Of a stretch of 64,000 nucleotides of DNA, positions 7,511-16,616 are shown in pieces. A program made the position numbers and the translations under genes. The first letter of the stretch is position 1. The number at the start of each line of letters is the position of its first letter. Under the pieces are notes generated by a model. It saw nothing but the letters and a program-made list of their open reading frames with translations. It searched no databases and had not been told where the DNA came from. Source of the stretch: Chryseobacterium sp. 7 (GTDB lineage Bacteria > Bacteroidota > Bacteroidia > Flavobacteriales > Weeksellaceae); NCBI RefSeq assembly GCF_003663845.1, contig NZ_RCCA01000001.1:3348001-3412000 (forward strand), written 5' to 3'.

Positions 7511-8069
7511 TCGGGTTCCAGTATTCTTCCGGTTCGTTATTCAGTTTTGAAATATATCTGGCCAATACAAAAAGATAATCTGAAAGCCTGTTTAAATATT
7601 TAATCAATTCGGGGCGCACTTCTTCTGATTCATTCAAAAATACCAATGAACGTTCTGCTCTTCTGCAGATGGTTCTTGCTGCGTGTAAAAAAGTAGCCGG
7701 TTTTCCTCCGCCAGGCAGAATAAAATACTGAAGCGGTTCCAGCTTTTCATCAAAGGCATCCATCCATTGTTCCAGCTCTTCAATTTCTGTTTCTGAAATA
7801 ATGATCGGAAGACGTGATTTTCCGTTGGCAAGCATCAACTTATCCACTGGGGTTGCAGCTTCTGAACCTACGGTAAATAAATCGAACTGTATTTTCTTCA
7901 GTTGTCTCAACACTTCTTCATCTTCGATATGGCTTTTTGCAATCCCGATGAATGAATTCAACTCGTCTATATTTCCATAACTGTCTACTCTTGCGCTCGC
8001 TTTAGAAACCCTTGTTCCGCCGTACAATGCAGTCTGACCTTTATCTCCTGTTTTTGTATAAATTTTCAT
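7500..8069 (-). CDS. Cob(I)alamin adenosyltransferase, PduO type
   Basis: 189 residues from the ATG at 8069; an upstream ATG at 8096 would add nine residues that the family lacks. Transfers adenosyl from ATP to cob(I)alamin. The ATP loop TKTGDKGQTALYGG is at the very N-terminus, VDSYGNIDELNSFIG follows, and the RTICRRAERS motif near residue 130 is the second signature of the five-helix PduO/MMAB family. It is the first gene of a two-gene unit with thiN. Confidence 0.9.
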   Translation of the reverse strand: MKIYTKTGDKGQTALYGGTRVSKASARVDSYGNIDELNSFIGIAKSHIEDEEVLRQLKKIQFDLFTVGSEAATPVDKLMLANGKSRLPIIISETEIEELEQWMDAFDEKLEPLQYFILPGGGKPATFLHAARTICRRAERSLVFLNESEEVRPELIKYLNRLSDYLFVLARYISKLNNEPEEYWNPNER

Positions 8070-8136
8070 ACTACTAAAATACCTTTTTTTGTACAATTTG
8101 AAAAGTAAAATGTAGTAATAACTTTCTGTTCTATCC

Positions 8137-8172
8137 GAAAAAAATACCTGACATTAATTCTTAATGTCAGGT
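8137..8172 (-). terminator. Rho-independent terminator of the TonB receptor gene
   Basis: Stem ACCTGACATTAA (8146-8157) with TTAATGTCAGGT (8161-8172), loop of 3. On the minus strand it is followed by ATTTTTTTCGG, so it ends transcripts coming from the receptor gene. Confidence 0.8.
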
Positions 8173-8263
8173 AATATTTACATAGATAGTTTTTATATCT
8201 TTTAAAATTGCTTCCTATTTGTTACATATGATAAAGCAAATGCTCATTCCTTTTATTTACAGG

Positions 8264-10684
8264 TTAAAATGTATAATTAACATTCAGCTGAAAAACGGTC
8301 CCGTTAAATCCAAACTGATTGACCTCCCAAGGATATTTGAACCTTCCTCCAAGATCTGTTACTACATCTCCTTTGCTTTCTATTACATCCGGATAAACAT
8401 TAAATAAATTATTTACGACTCCGGATACTTTAAGGTCTTTCGTGATTTTATATGTTACCACTAAGTCGGTAATTACTTTACCAGAAAATGTCTGATCTTT
8501 GGAAGGATCAGTGGCGTGCTGCCATGTAACAGAACCAAAGTAAGTATTATTAAAGTTAAAATTAAACTTTGAAATATCATACGAAAGACTAAGAATAGTT
8601 TTTGTTTTTGGTCTTGCTGTGGTAATTCTGGATTGTTCTTTTCTGTCAAAAAAGTTTTCTGAATACCCATTTTCAGCCAAAATAGGAGGAACAGCAATAT
8701 TATCTACTATTTTTGTTTCATTATAATTGAATGCAGCAATAATTCCCAATCTTCCTTTGCCAATAGCAGAAGTATTATAATTAGCCACAAAATCTACCCC
8801 CTGAGTAACGGTATTTACAGCATTGGTAAAAAACTTCAAAGAGGTTATTTTATTATTATCTAATATTACTTCCACAGGGTTTGTTAGATCCGGACTCCCC
8901 GGAGCTCCGGTTTTGTATCCAATATCTCCTGAGAAAAGTACTCTGTCTTTAATTTTTATTCTATAATAATCTGCTGTAATCGTCAGGTTTTTAAAAGGTT
9001 TTACGGCAAATCCTCCAGTAATGTTAAAAGCTTTTTCAGCATTTAATTTTGGTACCCCAAGATCTGATCTTACAATTTGAGAGTCATTATTAAAAGTACC
9101 CTGATTAGCTACCGTATTCCCTGTAATTTTGGTTTGAACATTGGAATAATAAATCTGGTGTAATGAAGGTGCACGGAATCCTGTAGAAACAGATCCACGG
9201 AAAACCAATTTATCATCTAGCAGCTTATATCTTGCATTTCCTTTCCAGGAAACATTATTGCCGAAGTCACTGAAGTTTTCATACCTCACCGTTCCTCCAA
9301 TTAACAGGTTTTTCGTAACATCCCATTCAGCATTCACATAAGCTCCGATATTCTGACGGTTTTTATTGACTTCATTTTGAGGCTGCAGCCCTGGAAATGA
9401 TTCTGCACCAGTTCCTATATAAGAGGCTTCCTCTCCTGCTCTTGCTTTATAGTTTTCATTACGAACTTCAACACCAGCTCCTAACACAAACGTACCAAAA
9501 CTTCGGTTGATGTCTATGTTTCCTATGATATTACTAAACTGATGCCCTCCTGCTCTAAAACGGGTTGGTGAATTGGCTCCCAAAGATGTATTAATGGTAT
9601 TTGCTACAGCATAATCTACGGCATTAGAGCCAAAGGTCGCACTCCCGTCAAAATTCCATTTTCCAAACATGCCTTTCCATCCGGAGGTTAAATTATAATC
9701 ATATACATCTGTTTTAAATTGCGGTTGAAATCCGTTATAGGGTTGTCCCTGTGGAGTTAATAAACCAAAATCTGAAGGTACCCAATAAGGTGTTCTATAC
9801 AAGGCATAGCTGGTTCCATTTCTATACGTTGTTCCTCCAAAAGCATAAAACTTGCCCGTTTCACCTGTTGGCAATTCAAAATTGACAAACATATTGGCAA
9901 CTTTCGTCTCAGGCTGTCCTATAATCATCCCTAAACCAGGATTAGCCTGCGTCCAGGCATTATCTACACCAAAAAGATCATCTTTTGTAACAGAACCTGC
10001 ACGGTTAGTTCTATTTTGGGAAGAATAGCCCAATGTAAGGTTCAGGCTTCCGTTTTTTGCAACCCGGATTCCTGTATTAAAATCTGCTCCGATATTAAAG
10101 CCGTCTCCTTTTGAAGTAATCCCTGAAAAAAGGTTGACTGTGCTTTTTCCAACACTGTTTTTAAGAATAATATTGATTACCCCTGCAATAGCATCAGAAC
10201 CATATTGTGCAGATGCCCCATCTCTCAATACCTCTACATTCTGTAATGCGGCAGATGGAATACTTTTCAGATCCGTACCTACCTCACCTTTTCCCGGTGT
10301 ATCATTTACATAAATTAAAGCACTTTGATTTTTTCTTTTACCATTAACCAAAACTAAGGTTCTGGAAGGCCCCAGTCCTCTTAAATCTGCCGGATCAAAG
10401 TGAGCCGTTGCATCAGAAACAGTTTGCTGTGATGAATTAAAAGAGGGTACAGCATAAGTGAGGGCTTTATCAAAAGTAACCTGTCCTGTGGATTTTAATT
10501 GTACTGCTGAAATATTATCAATAGGATTTGCTGAGGTAATGATGGTTCTGGGCTTAGTTCTACCCGTAGTAACCACTACTTCATCAATATTGTTTTGTTT
10601 TACAGTTTCCTGAGCATATCCCATAGTGCCCGCTCCGCTTAATACTAATGCACAGATTTTTTTATTTAATAATTTCTTTTTCAT
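8264..10684 (-). CDS. TonB-dependent outer membrane receptor
   Basis: 806 residues from the ATG at 10684. A longer open frame to 10777 exists, but its first 31 residues precede the signal peptide MKKKLLNKKICALVLSGAG...YAQ and are unlikely. The signal peptide is followed by a TonB-box-like segment (NIDEVVVTTGR), a plug domain (AVQLKSTGQ, GLGPSRTLVLVNGKR, VEVLRDGASAQYGSDAIAG) and a 22-strand barrel ending in the aromatic C-terminus VNYTF. It has no carboxypeptidase-like N-domain, so it is not a SusC-type receptor. Ligand is not evident and no SusD-like partner or transporter lies beside it. The plug resembles receptors annotated as siderophore or vitamin B12 transporters, and the B12 adenosyltransferase nearby is suggestive only. 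Confidence 0.9.
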   Translation of the reverse strand: MKKKLLNKKICALVLSGAGTMGYAQETVKQNNIDEVVVTTGRTKPRTIITSANPIDNISAVQLKSTGQVTFDKALTYAVPSFNSSQQTVSDATAHFDPADLRGLGPSRTLVLVNGKRKNQSALIYVNDTPGKGEVGTDLKSIPSAALQNVEVLRDGASAQYGSDAIAGVINIILKNSVGKSTVNLFSGITSKGDGFNIGADFNTGIRVAKNGSLNLTLGYSSQNRTNRAGSVTKDDLFGVDNAWTQANPGLGMIIGQPETKVANMFVNFELPTGETGKFYAFGGTTYRNGTSYALYRTPYWVPSDFGLLTPQGQPYNGFQPQFKTDVYDYNLTSGWKGMFGKWNFDGSATFGSNAVDYAVANTINTSLGANSPTRFRAGGHQFSNIIGNIDINRSFGTFVLGAGVEVRNENYKARAGEEASYIGTGAESFPGLQPQNEVNKNRQNIGAYVNAEWDVTKNLLIGGTVRYENFSDFGNNVSWKGNARYKLLDDKLVFRGSVSTGFRAPSLHQIYYSNVQTKITGNTVANQGTFNNDSQIVRSDLGVPKLNAEKAFNITGGFAVKPFKNLTITADYYRIKIKDRVLFSGDIGYKTGAPGSPDLTNPVEVILDNNKITSLKFFTNAVNTVTQGVDFVANYNTSAIGKGRLGIIAAFNYNETKIVDNIAVPPILAENGYSENFFDRKEQSRITTARPKTKTILSLSYDISKFNFNFNNTYFGSVTWQHATDPSKDQTFSGKVITDLVVTYKITKDLKVSGVVNNLFNVYPDVIESKGDVVTDLGGRFKYPWEVNQFGFNGTVFQLNVNYTF

Positions 10685-10984
10685 ACCAATTGATAATAAT
10701 TCAATAAATCTAGTGAAAATATCAATATTAATCATAAAAATAAAACATATAATAACAATTTCTTTTGCTATTAACAAAAATTATATTATTTCATAAAAAC
10801 AGAAAATTATTTATAAAACACAAAGCGATTTATTAATGATTCGAAAAAAAATTAATCAACAACATCCTATTCGTATAAAAAAAACAATTATTTAACATCA
10901 GAAATAAACATGATTTCATTTCTTAAAGGCAAGTAGTTTCCAGTAAATTGGGATCGCTTCTCTTATGGCACGCAATGACAGCGC
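10685..10984. other. AT-rich intergenic region upstream of the TonB receptor
   Basis: About 300 bases with no credible ORF. It is very A/T-rich near 10730-10900, where the promoter of the receptor gene must lie, but no clean TAnnTTTG box was found. At 10951-10979 it carries GGATCGCTTC...ACGCAATGAC, a relative of the dispersed repeat at 4222-4255. Confidence 0.5.
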
Positions 10985-11013
10985 ACAAAAAATGGCCGGG
11001 AGAAACCGGCCAT
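10985..11013 (-). terminator. Rho-independent terminator of the coiled-coil lipoprotein gene
   Basis: Stem ATGGCCGG (10992-10999) with CCGGCCAT (11006-11013), followed on the minus strand by TTTTTTG. It lies 8 bases after the stop codon. Confidence 0.85.
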
Positions 11014-11020
11014 ATCCAAA

Positions 11021-11605
11021 TTATTTATTTACCTCTACGTATTGTATGATGGTCTGATTTTTTGGGTTGTAGATAATTGTACTACTGTTGGGAAATCTTT
11101 TCAGCTTATAATACTGAATGTTTTTATCGGATTTTATATCTTCCAGAATACTGGCATCAAAAGTATTATCAGGAAGGAATTTCGATAGAAAACTTATTTT
11201 ATCTATGATATTCTGCCCATCAATCTTACGGGCAGTTTTATCAGATTTACTTTCATCGGAAGTTGGCTGGCCTTCCAGAAACGGGAGCAATACCGCAATA
11301 TCTGCTTTATATTTAAAGATATATCCTTCAGATCTTCCCGGAATCTTAATTTTCTTCCCTTTTTCTTCAGAAACAATAGAAGCTCCGGTGCCACGGAAAA
11401 CAGTATTAAACTTAACGTCTTCGGAATTAGTTAAAGAATTTATAGATTCATTGACTGTTTTCTTTACTGTTTCTTCTACAGCCTGCTCTGCTTTCTGCTG
11501 CACTGTTTCGGTTGTCTTTTGAACAGTCTGGTCAATTTTTTCCTCTATCTTATTGCATGATACTACTAAAAAAGCAGTGACAACAGGCAAAATATACTTC
11601 TTCAT
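11021..11605 (-). CDS. Hypothetical lipoprotein with coiled-coil region
   Basis: 194 residues. The signal peptide ends in VVSC, with C17 as the lipidated cysteine. Residues ~18-60 are rich in Glu, Lys, Gln, Thr and Val in a heptad-like order (KIEEKIDQTVQKTTETVQQ...), predicting a coiled coil of the kind found in periplasmic spacer or apolipoprotein-like segments. The remaining globular part has no motif I recognise. It is a single-gene unit with its own terminator. The function is unknown; an anchored periplasmic protein is as far as sequence allows. Confidence 0.75.
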   Translation of the reverse strand: MKKYILPVVTAFLVVSCNKIEEKIDQTVQKTTETVQQKAEQAVEETVKKTVNESINSLTNSEDVKFNTVFRGTGASIVSEEKGKKIKIPGRSEGYIFKYKADIAVLLPFLEGQPTSDESKSDKTARKIDGQNIIDKISFLSKFLPDNTFDASILEDIKSDKNIQYYKLKRFPNSSTIIYNPKNQTIIQYVEVNK

Positions 11606-11740
11606 AATTCTATTAATTGCGATTTTTTTTAGTAATACACTACTCTTCTAACGCAAAAGTACAGCCAATATTTGATGATAAAAAAAATATTTTTTTAAGA
11701 TCAAAAATCCTACTGACAAACTGTTGTCATAACCCTCTCT

Positions 11741-11748
11741 TACCTTTG
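11741..11748 (+). promoter_or_regulatory. Likely -7 box (TACCTTTG) of the DinB gene
   Basis: Exact TAnnTTTG match 29 bases before the ATG at 11778. A TTG lies at 11724-11726, closer than the usual -33 spacing. Confidence 0.4.
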
Positions 11749-11777
11749 TACCAACAACAAACAAAATAAATAACATT

Positions 11778-12269
11778 ATGACAACTACAGCAACAGCCAC
11801 TAAACAATTCATGACTTCTGAACAGCTATTAAACGACTGGCAGGGACACAGAAATTTGACAAGAAGAGTGATTGAATCTTTTCCTGAAAAAGAATTATTT
11901 GAGTTTTCAGTAGGCGGAATGAGACCGTTTGCAAAACTGGCAGTAGAACTAATCAGCATTGGCGGACCTGCTTTAAAAGGAATTGTAGAAGGAAATATGG
12001 AAGCGTACAGTGAAGAAGCATTCAACCCGAAAACTAAAGAAGAACTTTTAAAGAAATGGGATGAGGAAACAGAAGTAATCAATCACTATTTTAATCAGAT
12101 TTCTGAAGAACGTTTTCAGGAGACTTTCAATTTATTCGGACAGTATGAATTTCCGGTATACCAGAACATTCTTTATTTTGTAGATAACGAAGTTCACCAC
12201 CGTGGACAGGGATATGTTTATCTGAGAGCTTTAGGAATTGAACCTCCTTTCTTCTGGGAAAGATTCTAA
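11778..12269 (+). CDS. DinB/YfiT-like putative metal-dependent protein
   Basis: 163 residues, the normal size of the DinB four-helix bundle. The family holds thiol S-transferases and damage-inducible proteins of unknown role. H24 in WQGHRN fits the first metal ligand and the C-terminal VHHRGQGYVYLRALG motif (H140, H141) the third. In most members the motif reads NHxxHHRGQ; here the first histidine is replaced (DNEVHHRGQ has Asn at that place), so the usual three-histidine site may be incomplete. A WYL regulator gene converges on it from the other side, a pairing often seen in this group. Confidence 0.85.
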   Translation: MTTTATATKQFMTSEQLLNDWQGHRNLTRRVIESFPEKELFEFSVGGMRPFAKLAVELISIGGPALKGIVEGNMEAYSEEAFNPKTKEELLKKWDEETEVINHYFNQISEERFQETFNLFGQYEFPVYQNILYFVDNEVHHRGQGYVYLRALGIEPPFFWERF

Positions 12270-12277
12270 TAAAAACA

Positions 12278-12422
12278 AAAAGGTAAAATTGCAGAAAGGC
12301 GAAAACTATAAGAAAAACGATCATTACAATGTCATTGATGAATAATAGTTTTTCTTTAATCTAAACAACTCATATCATTTTTGCGACAAAACAAATTTAG
12401 CTTTTTTGTGATTTTGCCTTTA
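12278..12422. repeat. Imperfect inverted repeat in the DinB-WYL gap
   Basis: The left end AAAGGTAAAATTGCAGAAAG and the reverse complement of the right end (AAAGGCAAAATCACAAAAAA) agree at most positions, and an inner pair GAAAACTAT / ATAGTTTTTC fits as well. The whole could fold as one long weak hairpin between the two convergent genes. Confidence 0.35.
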
Positions 12423-12463
12423 GCTTATTAACCATTTCATTTATTTGCCTCAATGAAGTCTTT

Positions 12464-12492
12464 AAACCTCAACAGCTGTCTTGTTGGGGTTT
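12464..12492. terminator. Hairpin at the end of the WYL regulator gene, possible terminator
   Basis: AAACCTCAACA (12464-12474) pairs with TGTTGGGGTTT (12482-12492) with one G-T pair. It abuts the stop codon at 12494 on the minus strand. No strong T-run follows on either strand, so termination is uncertain. Confidence 0.45.
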
Positions 12493-12493
12493 A

Positions 12494-13447
12494 TTATTGA
12501 TGTCTTTCAACCATTTTCACCAGCAACTCTTTCAAACGTATACGAAGACTTTCCGGTTCCAGAACAGTGGCATAGTCTGCAAAAGTGATGACCCATCGTG
12601 GGAATCCGTCATTGATCCATTCTGTTTCAAAAGTAAGTTCTACACCATTTTCTGTCTCTACTTCTTCTGTCAGCCCATAGTATTTTTTAGAATTTACCAG
12701 ATGATTCATTATCTTTTTATCGACCAGAAGTTTGGCTTTGACTTTATTTGCATTTGATTTTTTACGGTAATCATTTACCTGTCCATATTCCTGAAGATAA
12801 GGATTCTGCGTTTTTGAAATTTCTAAAATCCTGTCGATCCGAAACTGCCTGAAATCTTTTCTCAATGTACAATATGCCATGATGTACCAGATATTAAATT
12901 CAAAAAACATACCGACTGTTTCAATGGTTCTGTTATCTACTCTCCCGTCTACAGTTTTATATCTTATATGGAGCTGGGTTTTCTCTGCGATACTTTCCAG
13001 AATAACAGGAATTACATTTTTAAGGGAATCTCCGGAATCTGTATGAAAACTGAAAACATCAATCTGCTTTTCAATATTCTGGATCAGATTCTTATCAGAA
13101 TGCCTTAATACCGAGCGTACTTTTTCCATGGCCACCTGATAATGACTTCCCAAACTTTGATGAGAAAATTTCTGCATCAGCTTTTCAGCGGTGATGAAAC
13201 TTAAAACTTCTTCTTTGGTAAACATAATGGGAGGAAGCTTATAACCATCCATTAAAGAATAGCCATTTCCTGCTTCTCCTACAATAGGAATTCCTGCATT
13301 TTCAAGGGTTTTCACATCACGGTAAATGGTTCTGATACTTACATCAAACTTTTCCGCCAGATCCTGAGCCCGCACAATAGGTTTAGATTGCAGCTGGGTA
13401 AGAATGGCCGTTACCCGATCGAGTTTTTTTAGATAGTGATCATTCAT
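12494..13447 (-). CDS. WYL-domain transcriptional regulator, YafY/DeoR-like HTH
   Basis: 317 residues. An N-terminal winged HTH_11 (LAEKFDVSIRTIYRDVKTLE, residues ~25-50) is followed by a linker and a WYL domain (~140-220; FEFNIWYIMAYCTLRKDFRQ with FRIDRI) and a C-terminal WCX-like extension. WYL domains bind ligands or nucleic acid and often regulate adjacent genes. The convergent neighbour encodes a DinB protein. A TAGCTTTG box sits only 8 bases before the ATG at 13447, suggesting an almost leaderless message. Target and effector are unknown. Confidence 0.88.
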   Translation of the reverse strand: MNDHYLKKLDRVTAILTQLQSKPIVRAQDLAEKFDVSIRTIYRDVKTLENAGIPIVGEAGNGYSLMDGYKLPPIMFTKEEVLSFITAEKLMQKFSHQSLGSHYQVAMEKVRSVLRHSDKNLIQNIEKQIDVFSFHTDSGDSLKNVIPVILESIAEKTQLHIRYKTVDGRVDNRTIETVGMFFEFNIWYIMAYCTLRKDFRQFRIDRILEISKTQNPYLQEYGQVNDYRKKSNANKVKAKLLVDKKIMNHLVNSKKYYGLTEEVETENGVELTFETEWINDGFPRWVITFADYATVLEPESLRIRLKELLVKMVERHQ

Positions 13448-13504
13448 TGTATAACAAAGCTAAAACTCTTTTTTGAGGTTTGAATGATAAATTGTAAAGC
13501 TTTT

Positions 13505-15312
13505 TTAGTTTTCCTTATAAGTATTCACCAGTTTATCAAGATTCAGACTGCGTGCTGAGGCATCAAAAATCTCACGATAGGTTCCTTCTTTGTTGTACAG
13601 TTCATCATGGGTTCCATTTTCAACCACCCTTCCTTTTTTCATCACATAAATAACATCAGAATCCAGAATCTGTGACAGCGAGTGTGAAATGATGATCACG
13701 GTTCTTCCTTCTTTAATGGCATCCAGCGAGTTTTTAATCTGTTCGGTAGCAATAGCATCCAGACTGGCTGTAGGTTCATCCAAAAAGATGATGGGAGGAT
13801 TTTTAAGAAACAGTCGTGCAATGGCAATTCTCTGCTGCTGCCCCCCGGAAAGCTGGGTAGCATCATGCTGGTATTTGTCTGGAAGATCCATAATCTGTTC
13901 ATGCAGATACGCTTTTTTTGCGGCTTCTTCAATTTCTTCAAAGCTGGCATTCATATCTCCATAGCGTATATTGTCTTCTATACTTCCCTGAAAGATATGA
14001 TTTCTCTGAAGTACAAGACCGAGATCACTTCTCAGAAAAGTATTGTCAAATTCATTGAGATTGACTCCGTCCAGAAGAATTTTCCCGGAATCCGGAAGAT
14101 AGAATTTACATAAAAGATTAATAACTGTTGATTTTCCAGCTCCGCTTAATCCTACCAAAGCTGTCGTTTTTCCGTTTTCAATTTTCATGGAAACATCATG
14201 CAATGCTTTTGTACCATTGGGATATGTGAAATCAACATTTTTCAGTTCAAAAGTTCCTTTGATTTCTTTTTCTACAAAATTTCCGTTCGATTCTGTTTCA
14301 TTATCTGCATTCAGAATATCGAAATACCCTTCAGCATAGATCATGGCATCGTTCATATCATCATAAATCCTGTGAAGCTGTCGAATAGGTGCAGAAACAT
14401 TATTAAAAAGCATGATATGAAGCATAATTGCTCCAATAGTCATCTGCTGATCCAACACCAAATAAACGGTTAAAAGGATAATCAGAACGACTCCGAACTG
14501 CTCTATAAAAGTTTTTAATCCATCATAAATAAAGTTGGTTTTCCTTGTGATCATCTGGCTTTCCATCAACTCCATCTGAAGATCATATTGTTTTTTTCCT
14601 TCAAATTTTTCCCGGACAAAACTTTTAATCACCATAATGGAATTGATCAGGTTCAACAATCCGGATGTTTTTTTTCTCTTTGATTTCTAAGCTGGCGGCG
14701 GACTCCGTTCAGTTTCTTTGCCTGAAGCGAACTGATATAGAAGTAAATTGGAACAATAATCGTAGAAACAAGTCCTACATACACATTCTGCATATACATA
14801 ATGATCAGCGCAATGATGGCATTGGAAAAAAGAGGCAAAATATCAATAAAGAAATTCTGAACCAGCTTTGTCAGACTTTCTATTCCGCGGTCTATCCTGA
14901 TCTGTAATTTCCCGGACTCATGGTTTTCATCGTTGAAATAAGCAACTCTATAGGTCAGAATTTTATCAATCGCTGATTGCGCCAATACGGAACTTACATT
15001 AATCCTGATTTTTTCTCCATAAAATTTCTGTCCGAAGTTGATAAAAATATTTAGAAGTTCTTTTCCCAATAAAATAATAGAAATAATGATGAGAATATGA
15101 ATTCCTTCTGACATCGGATGCGGAAGATGGGTAAGCTTGGTCACCTCATCCACGGTATATTTCAAAACAATTGGGTTTACCTGTGCTGCCAGAGCTCCCA
15201 GAAAAGTAAGAAATAAGGTACCATAAATCATGGGACGATAGGGTCTGATAAAAGGAACAAGCTGCTTATAGATTCCGAATAAAGTTACAGTTCTGTTAAA
15301 AGGTTTAGCCAT
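13505..15312 (-). pseudogene. ABC exporter (fused permease-ATPase, MsbA/LmrA type) split by a one-base frameshift
   Basis: Two adjacent frames together make one ~600-residue type I ABC exporter. The N half (14653-15312, 219 aa) carries the first transmembrane helices and ends abruptly after RNQREKK; the C half (13505-14659) continues in the next frame with the rest of the membrane domain and a complete ATPase: Walker A GLSGAGKST, signature LSGGQQQR, Walker B IIFLDEPTAS and the switch His in IIISHS. The junction is an A8 tract on the coding strand (14668-14675 on +). Nine A's, or a -1 slip, would restore the frame. It may be a recent mutation, a base-calling error, or a gene read through slippage. 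It is probably a lipid or drug exporter; the substrate is not evident. Confidence 0.85.
14668..14675 (-). other. A8 homopolymer at the exporter frame break (possible slippage site)
   Basis: Coding-strand codons read GAA AAA AAA CAT; re-reading one A gives GAA AAA AAA ACA TCC GGA and continues into the C half. A_AAA_AAA is a classic -1 slippery heptamer, and runs of eight A's also promote polymerase slippage. Confidence 0.6.
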
Positions 15313-15334
15313 AAATAGAAGTCATTTTAAATGA

Positions 15335-15370
15335 AAAACGTACCGCTTTCAAAAGAAAAAGGTACGTTTT
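15335..15370 (-). terminator. Hairpin terminator after lptB
   Basis: AAAACGTACC (15335-15344) pairs perfectly with GGTACGTTTT (15361-15370); on the minus strand the second arm runs into TTTTT. It lies between the lptB stop and the exporter start, so the two genes are probably separate transcripts. Confidence 0.7.
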
Positions 15371-15403
15371 ATTATTATTTTCAGCAAGTAAATGCTTTAT
15401 ATT

Positions 15404-16465
15404 TTATCCTTCAAACAGATAAGTCGTAAGATAATGCAGTTCTTTTCTGCTGGCTTCTTTAGATTCTGCTTCTGCCTGTTCCAGAGAATATTGGGAATTA
15501 ATTTCCTTTTTCTGGAAAACAAATGAATTGTTGGCATTTTTATCCACCACATCATTAAAAATATGCTCAATTTCAGAATTTGCTAGTGAAGCAAAACTGA
15601 TATCTTCAAAACCATACATCAGTCTCAGATCATCAAACATTTTGAAATTTTCATCTACAAATCCCTGCAGCTGAGCTTTAGAATCAAAATTACCTGCCCA
15701 GATATTGTATGCGTATTTCTTCTTTTTAGGTTTATCCAAAATACTCTGATAGACGAAGTTTTCACCCAGATATGCTTCTCTTACCTGCGGATCATTCGCA
15801 AGATCTTCCGGAAGTCCTTCTTTCAGGATCTTTCCTTCAAACATAATATAGGTTTTATTGGTAATAGCAAGGGTTTGCTGTACGTTGTGGTCTGTAATCA
15901 GAATTCCGATGTTTTTGTCTACAAGGCTTCGTACAATTTTCTGAATATCTTCTACAGCAATCGGGTCTACTCCTGCAAAAGGTTCATCCAGAAGAATAAA
16001 GTTCGGGCTTGTAGCAAGACAACGGGCGATTTCAGTTCTACGTCTTTCTCCTCCGGAAAGAAGATCTCCTCTGTTTTTACGAACGTGCTGTAAAGAAAAC
16101 TCTTCAATCAGTTCATCACATTTGATCTGCTGTTCACGCTTAGAAAGCTTAGTCAGCTGTAATACTCCCATGATGTTTTCCTCCACAGACAGTTTTCTGA
16201 AAACCGAAGCTTCCTGCGCCAGATATCCGATTCCCTTTTGGGCTCTTCGGTACATGGCATCTGTAGTAATTTCCTGTTTATCCAGAAAAATCTTTCCTGA
16301 AGTGGGCTTAACCAACCCTACAATCATATAAAACGATGTGGTTTTTCCTGCTCCGTTCGGACCCAGCAAACCAACAATTTCTCCCTGTTGAACCTGTACA
16401 GAAACGCCTTTTACAACTTTTTTAGGACCGTATTCCTTGATTAAGTTTTCTCCTCGTAAAATCAT
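15404..16465 (-). CDS. lptB: LPS export ABC transporter ATPase LptB with C-terminal extension
   Basis: 353 residues, about 110 more than standard LptB. Residues 1-240 are a full ATPase that powers LptFG extraction of LPS from the inner membrane: Walker A GPNGAGKTT (35-43), Q-loop LAQEASVF, signature LLSGGERRR (~135-143), Walker B FILLDEP (156-162), H-loop ITDHNV. Residues ~241-353 form a separate domain after a basic linker (KPKKKK); it starts YNIWAGNFDS and looks like the WxGNFxS opening of Imm22-like proteins. The C-terminal tail is Glu/Lys-rich. No other lpt genes are adjacent. The start ATG at 16465 is clear. Confidence 0.9.
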   Translation of the reverse strand: MILRGENLIKEYGPKKVVKGVSVQVQQGEIVGLLGPNGAGKTTSFYMIVGLVKPTSGKIFLDKQEITTDAMYRRAQKGIGYLAQEASVFRKLSVEENIMGVLQLTKLSKREQQIKCDELIEEFSLQHVRKNRGDLLSGGERRRTEIARCLATSPNFILLDEPFAGVDPIAVEDIQKIVRSLVDKNIGILITDHNVQQTLAITNKTYIMFEGKILKEGLPEDLANDPQVREAYLGENFVYQSILDKPKKKKYAYNIWAGNFDSKAQLQGFVDENFKMFDDLRLMYGFEDISFASLANSEIEHIFNDVVDKNANNSFVFQKKEINSQYSLEQAEAESKEASRKELHYLTTYLFEG

Positions 16466-16484
16466 AGGGCAAATATATCAAAAA

Positions 16485-16536
16485 TATAAACTTGTTTATG
16501 TTTATATAAACCTGTTTGTATTAAATATAAACTTGT
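16485..16536. repeat. Three direct repeats of TATAAACYTGT at ~20-bp spacing
   Basis: TATAAACTTGT at 16485-16495, TATAAACCTGT at 16505-16515 and TATAAACTTGT at 16526-16536; starts are 20 and 21 bases apart, close to two helical turns. They lie in the divergent gap between lptB and the TM2 gene, 20-70 bases before lptB, and could be operator sites. Confidence 0.6.
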
Positions 16537-16616
16537 CCATCTCTAAATCATTGTAACTTTTTATTATTTTAATCTACTCATAATAAAACATATCAATCAT
16601 TTATAAATATTAAGAA

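Noticed and set aside
11648..12082. Minus-strand ORF of 144 codons
   Set aside because: Antisense to the DinB gene, low-complexity Ser-rich translation, no family features.
15404..15745. Immunity protein of a contact-dependent toxin system
   Set aside because: The similarity lies in an extension fused to LptB; no toxin or other immunity gene is adjacent.
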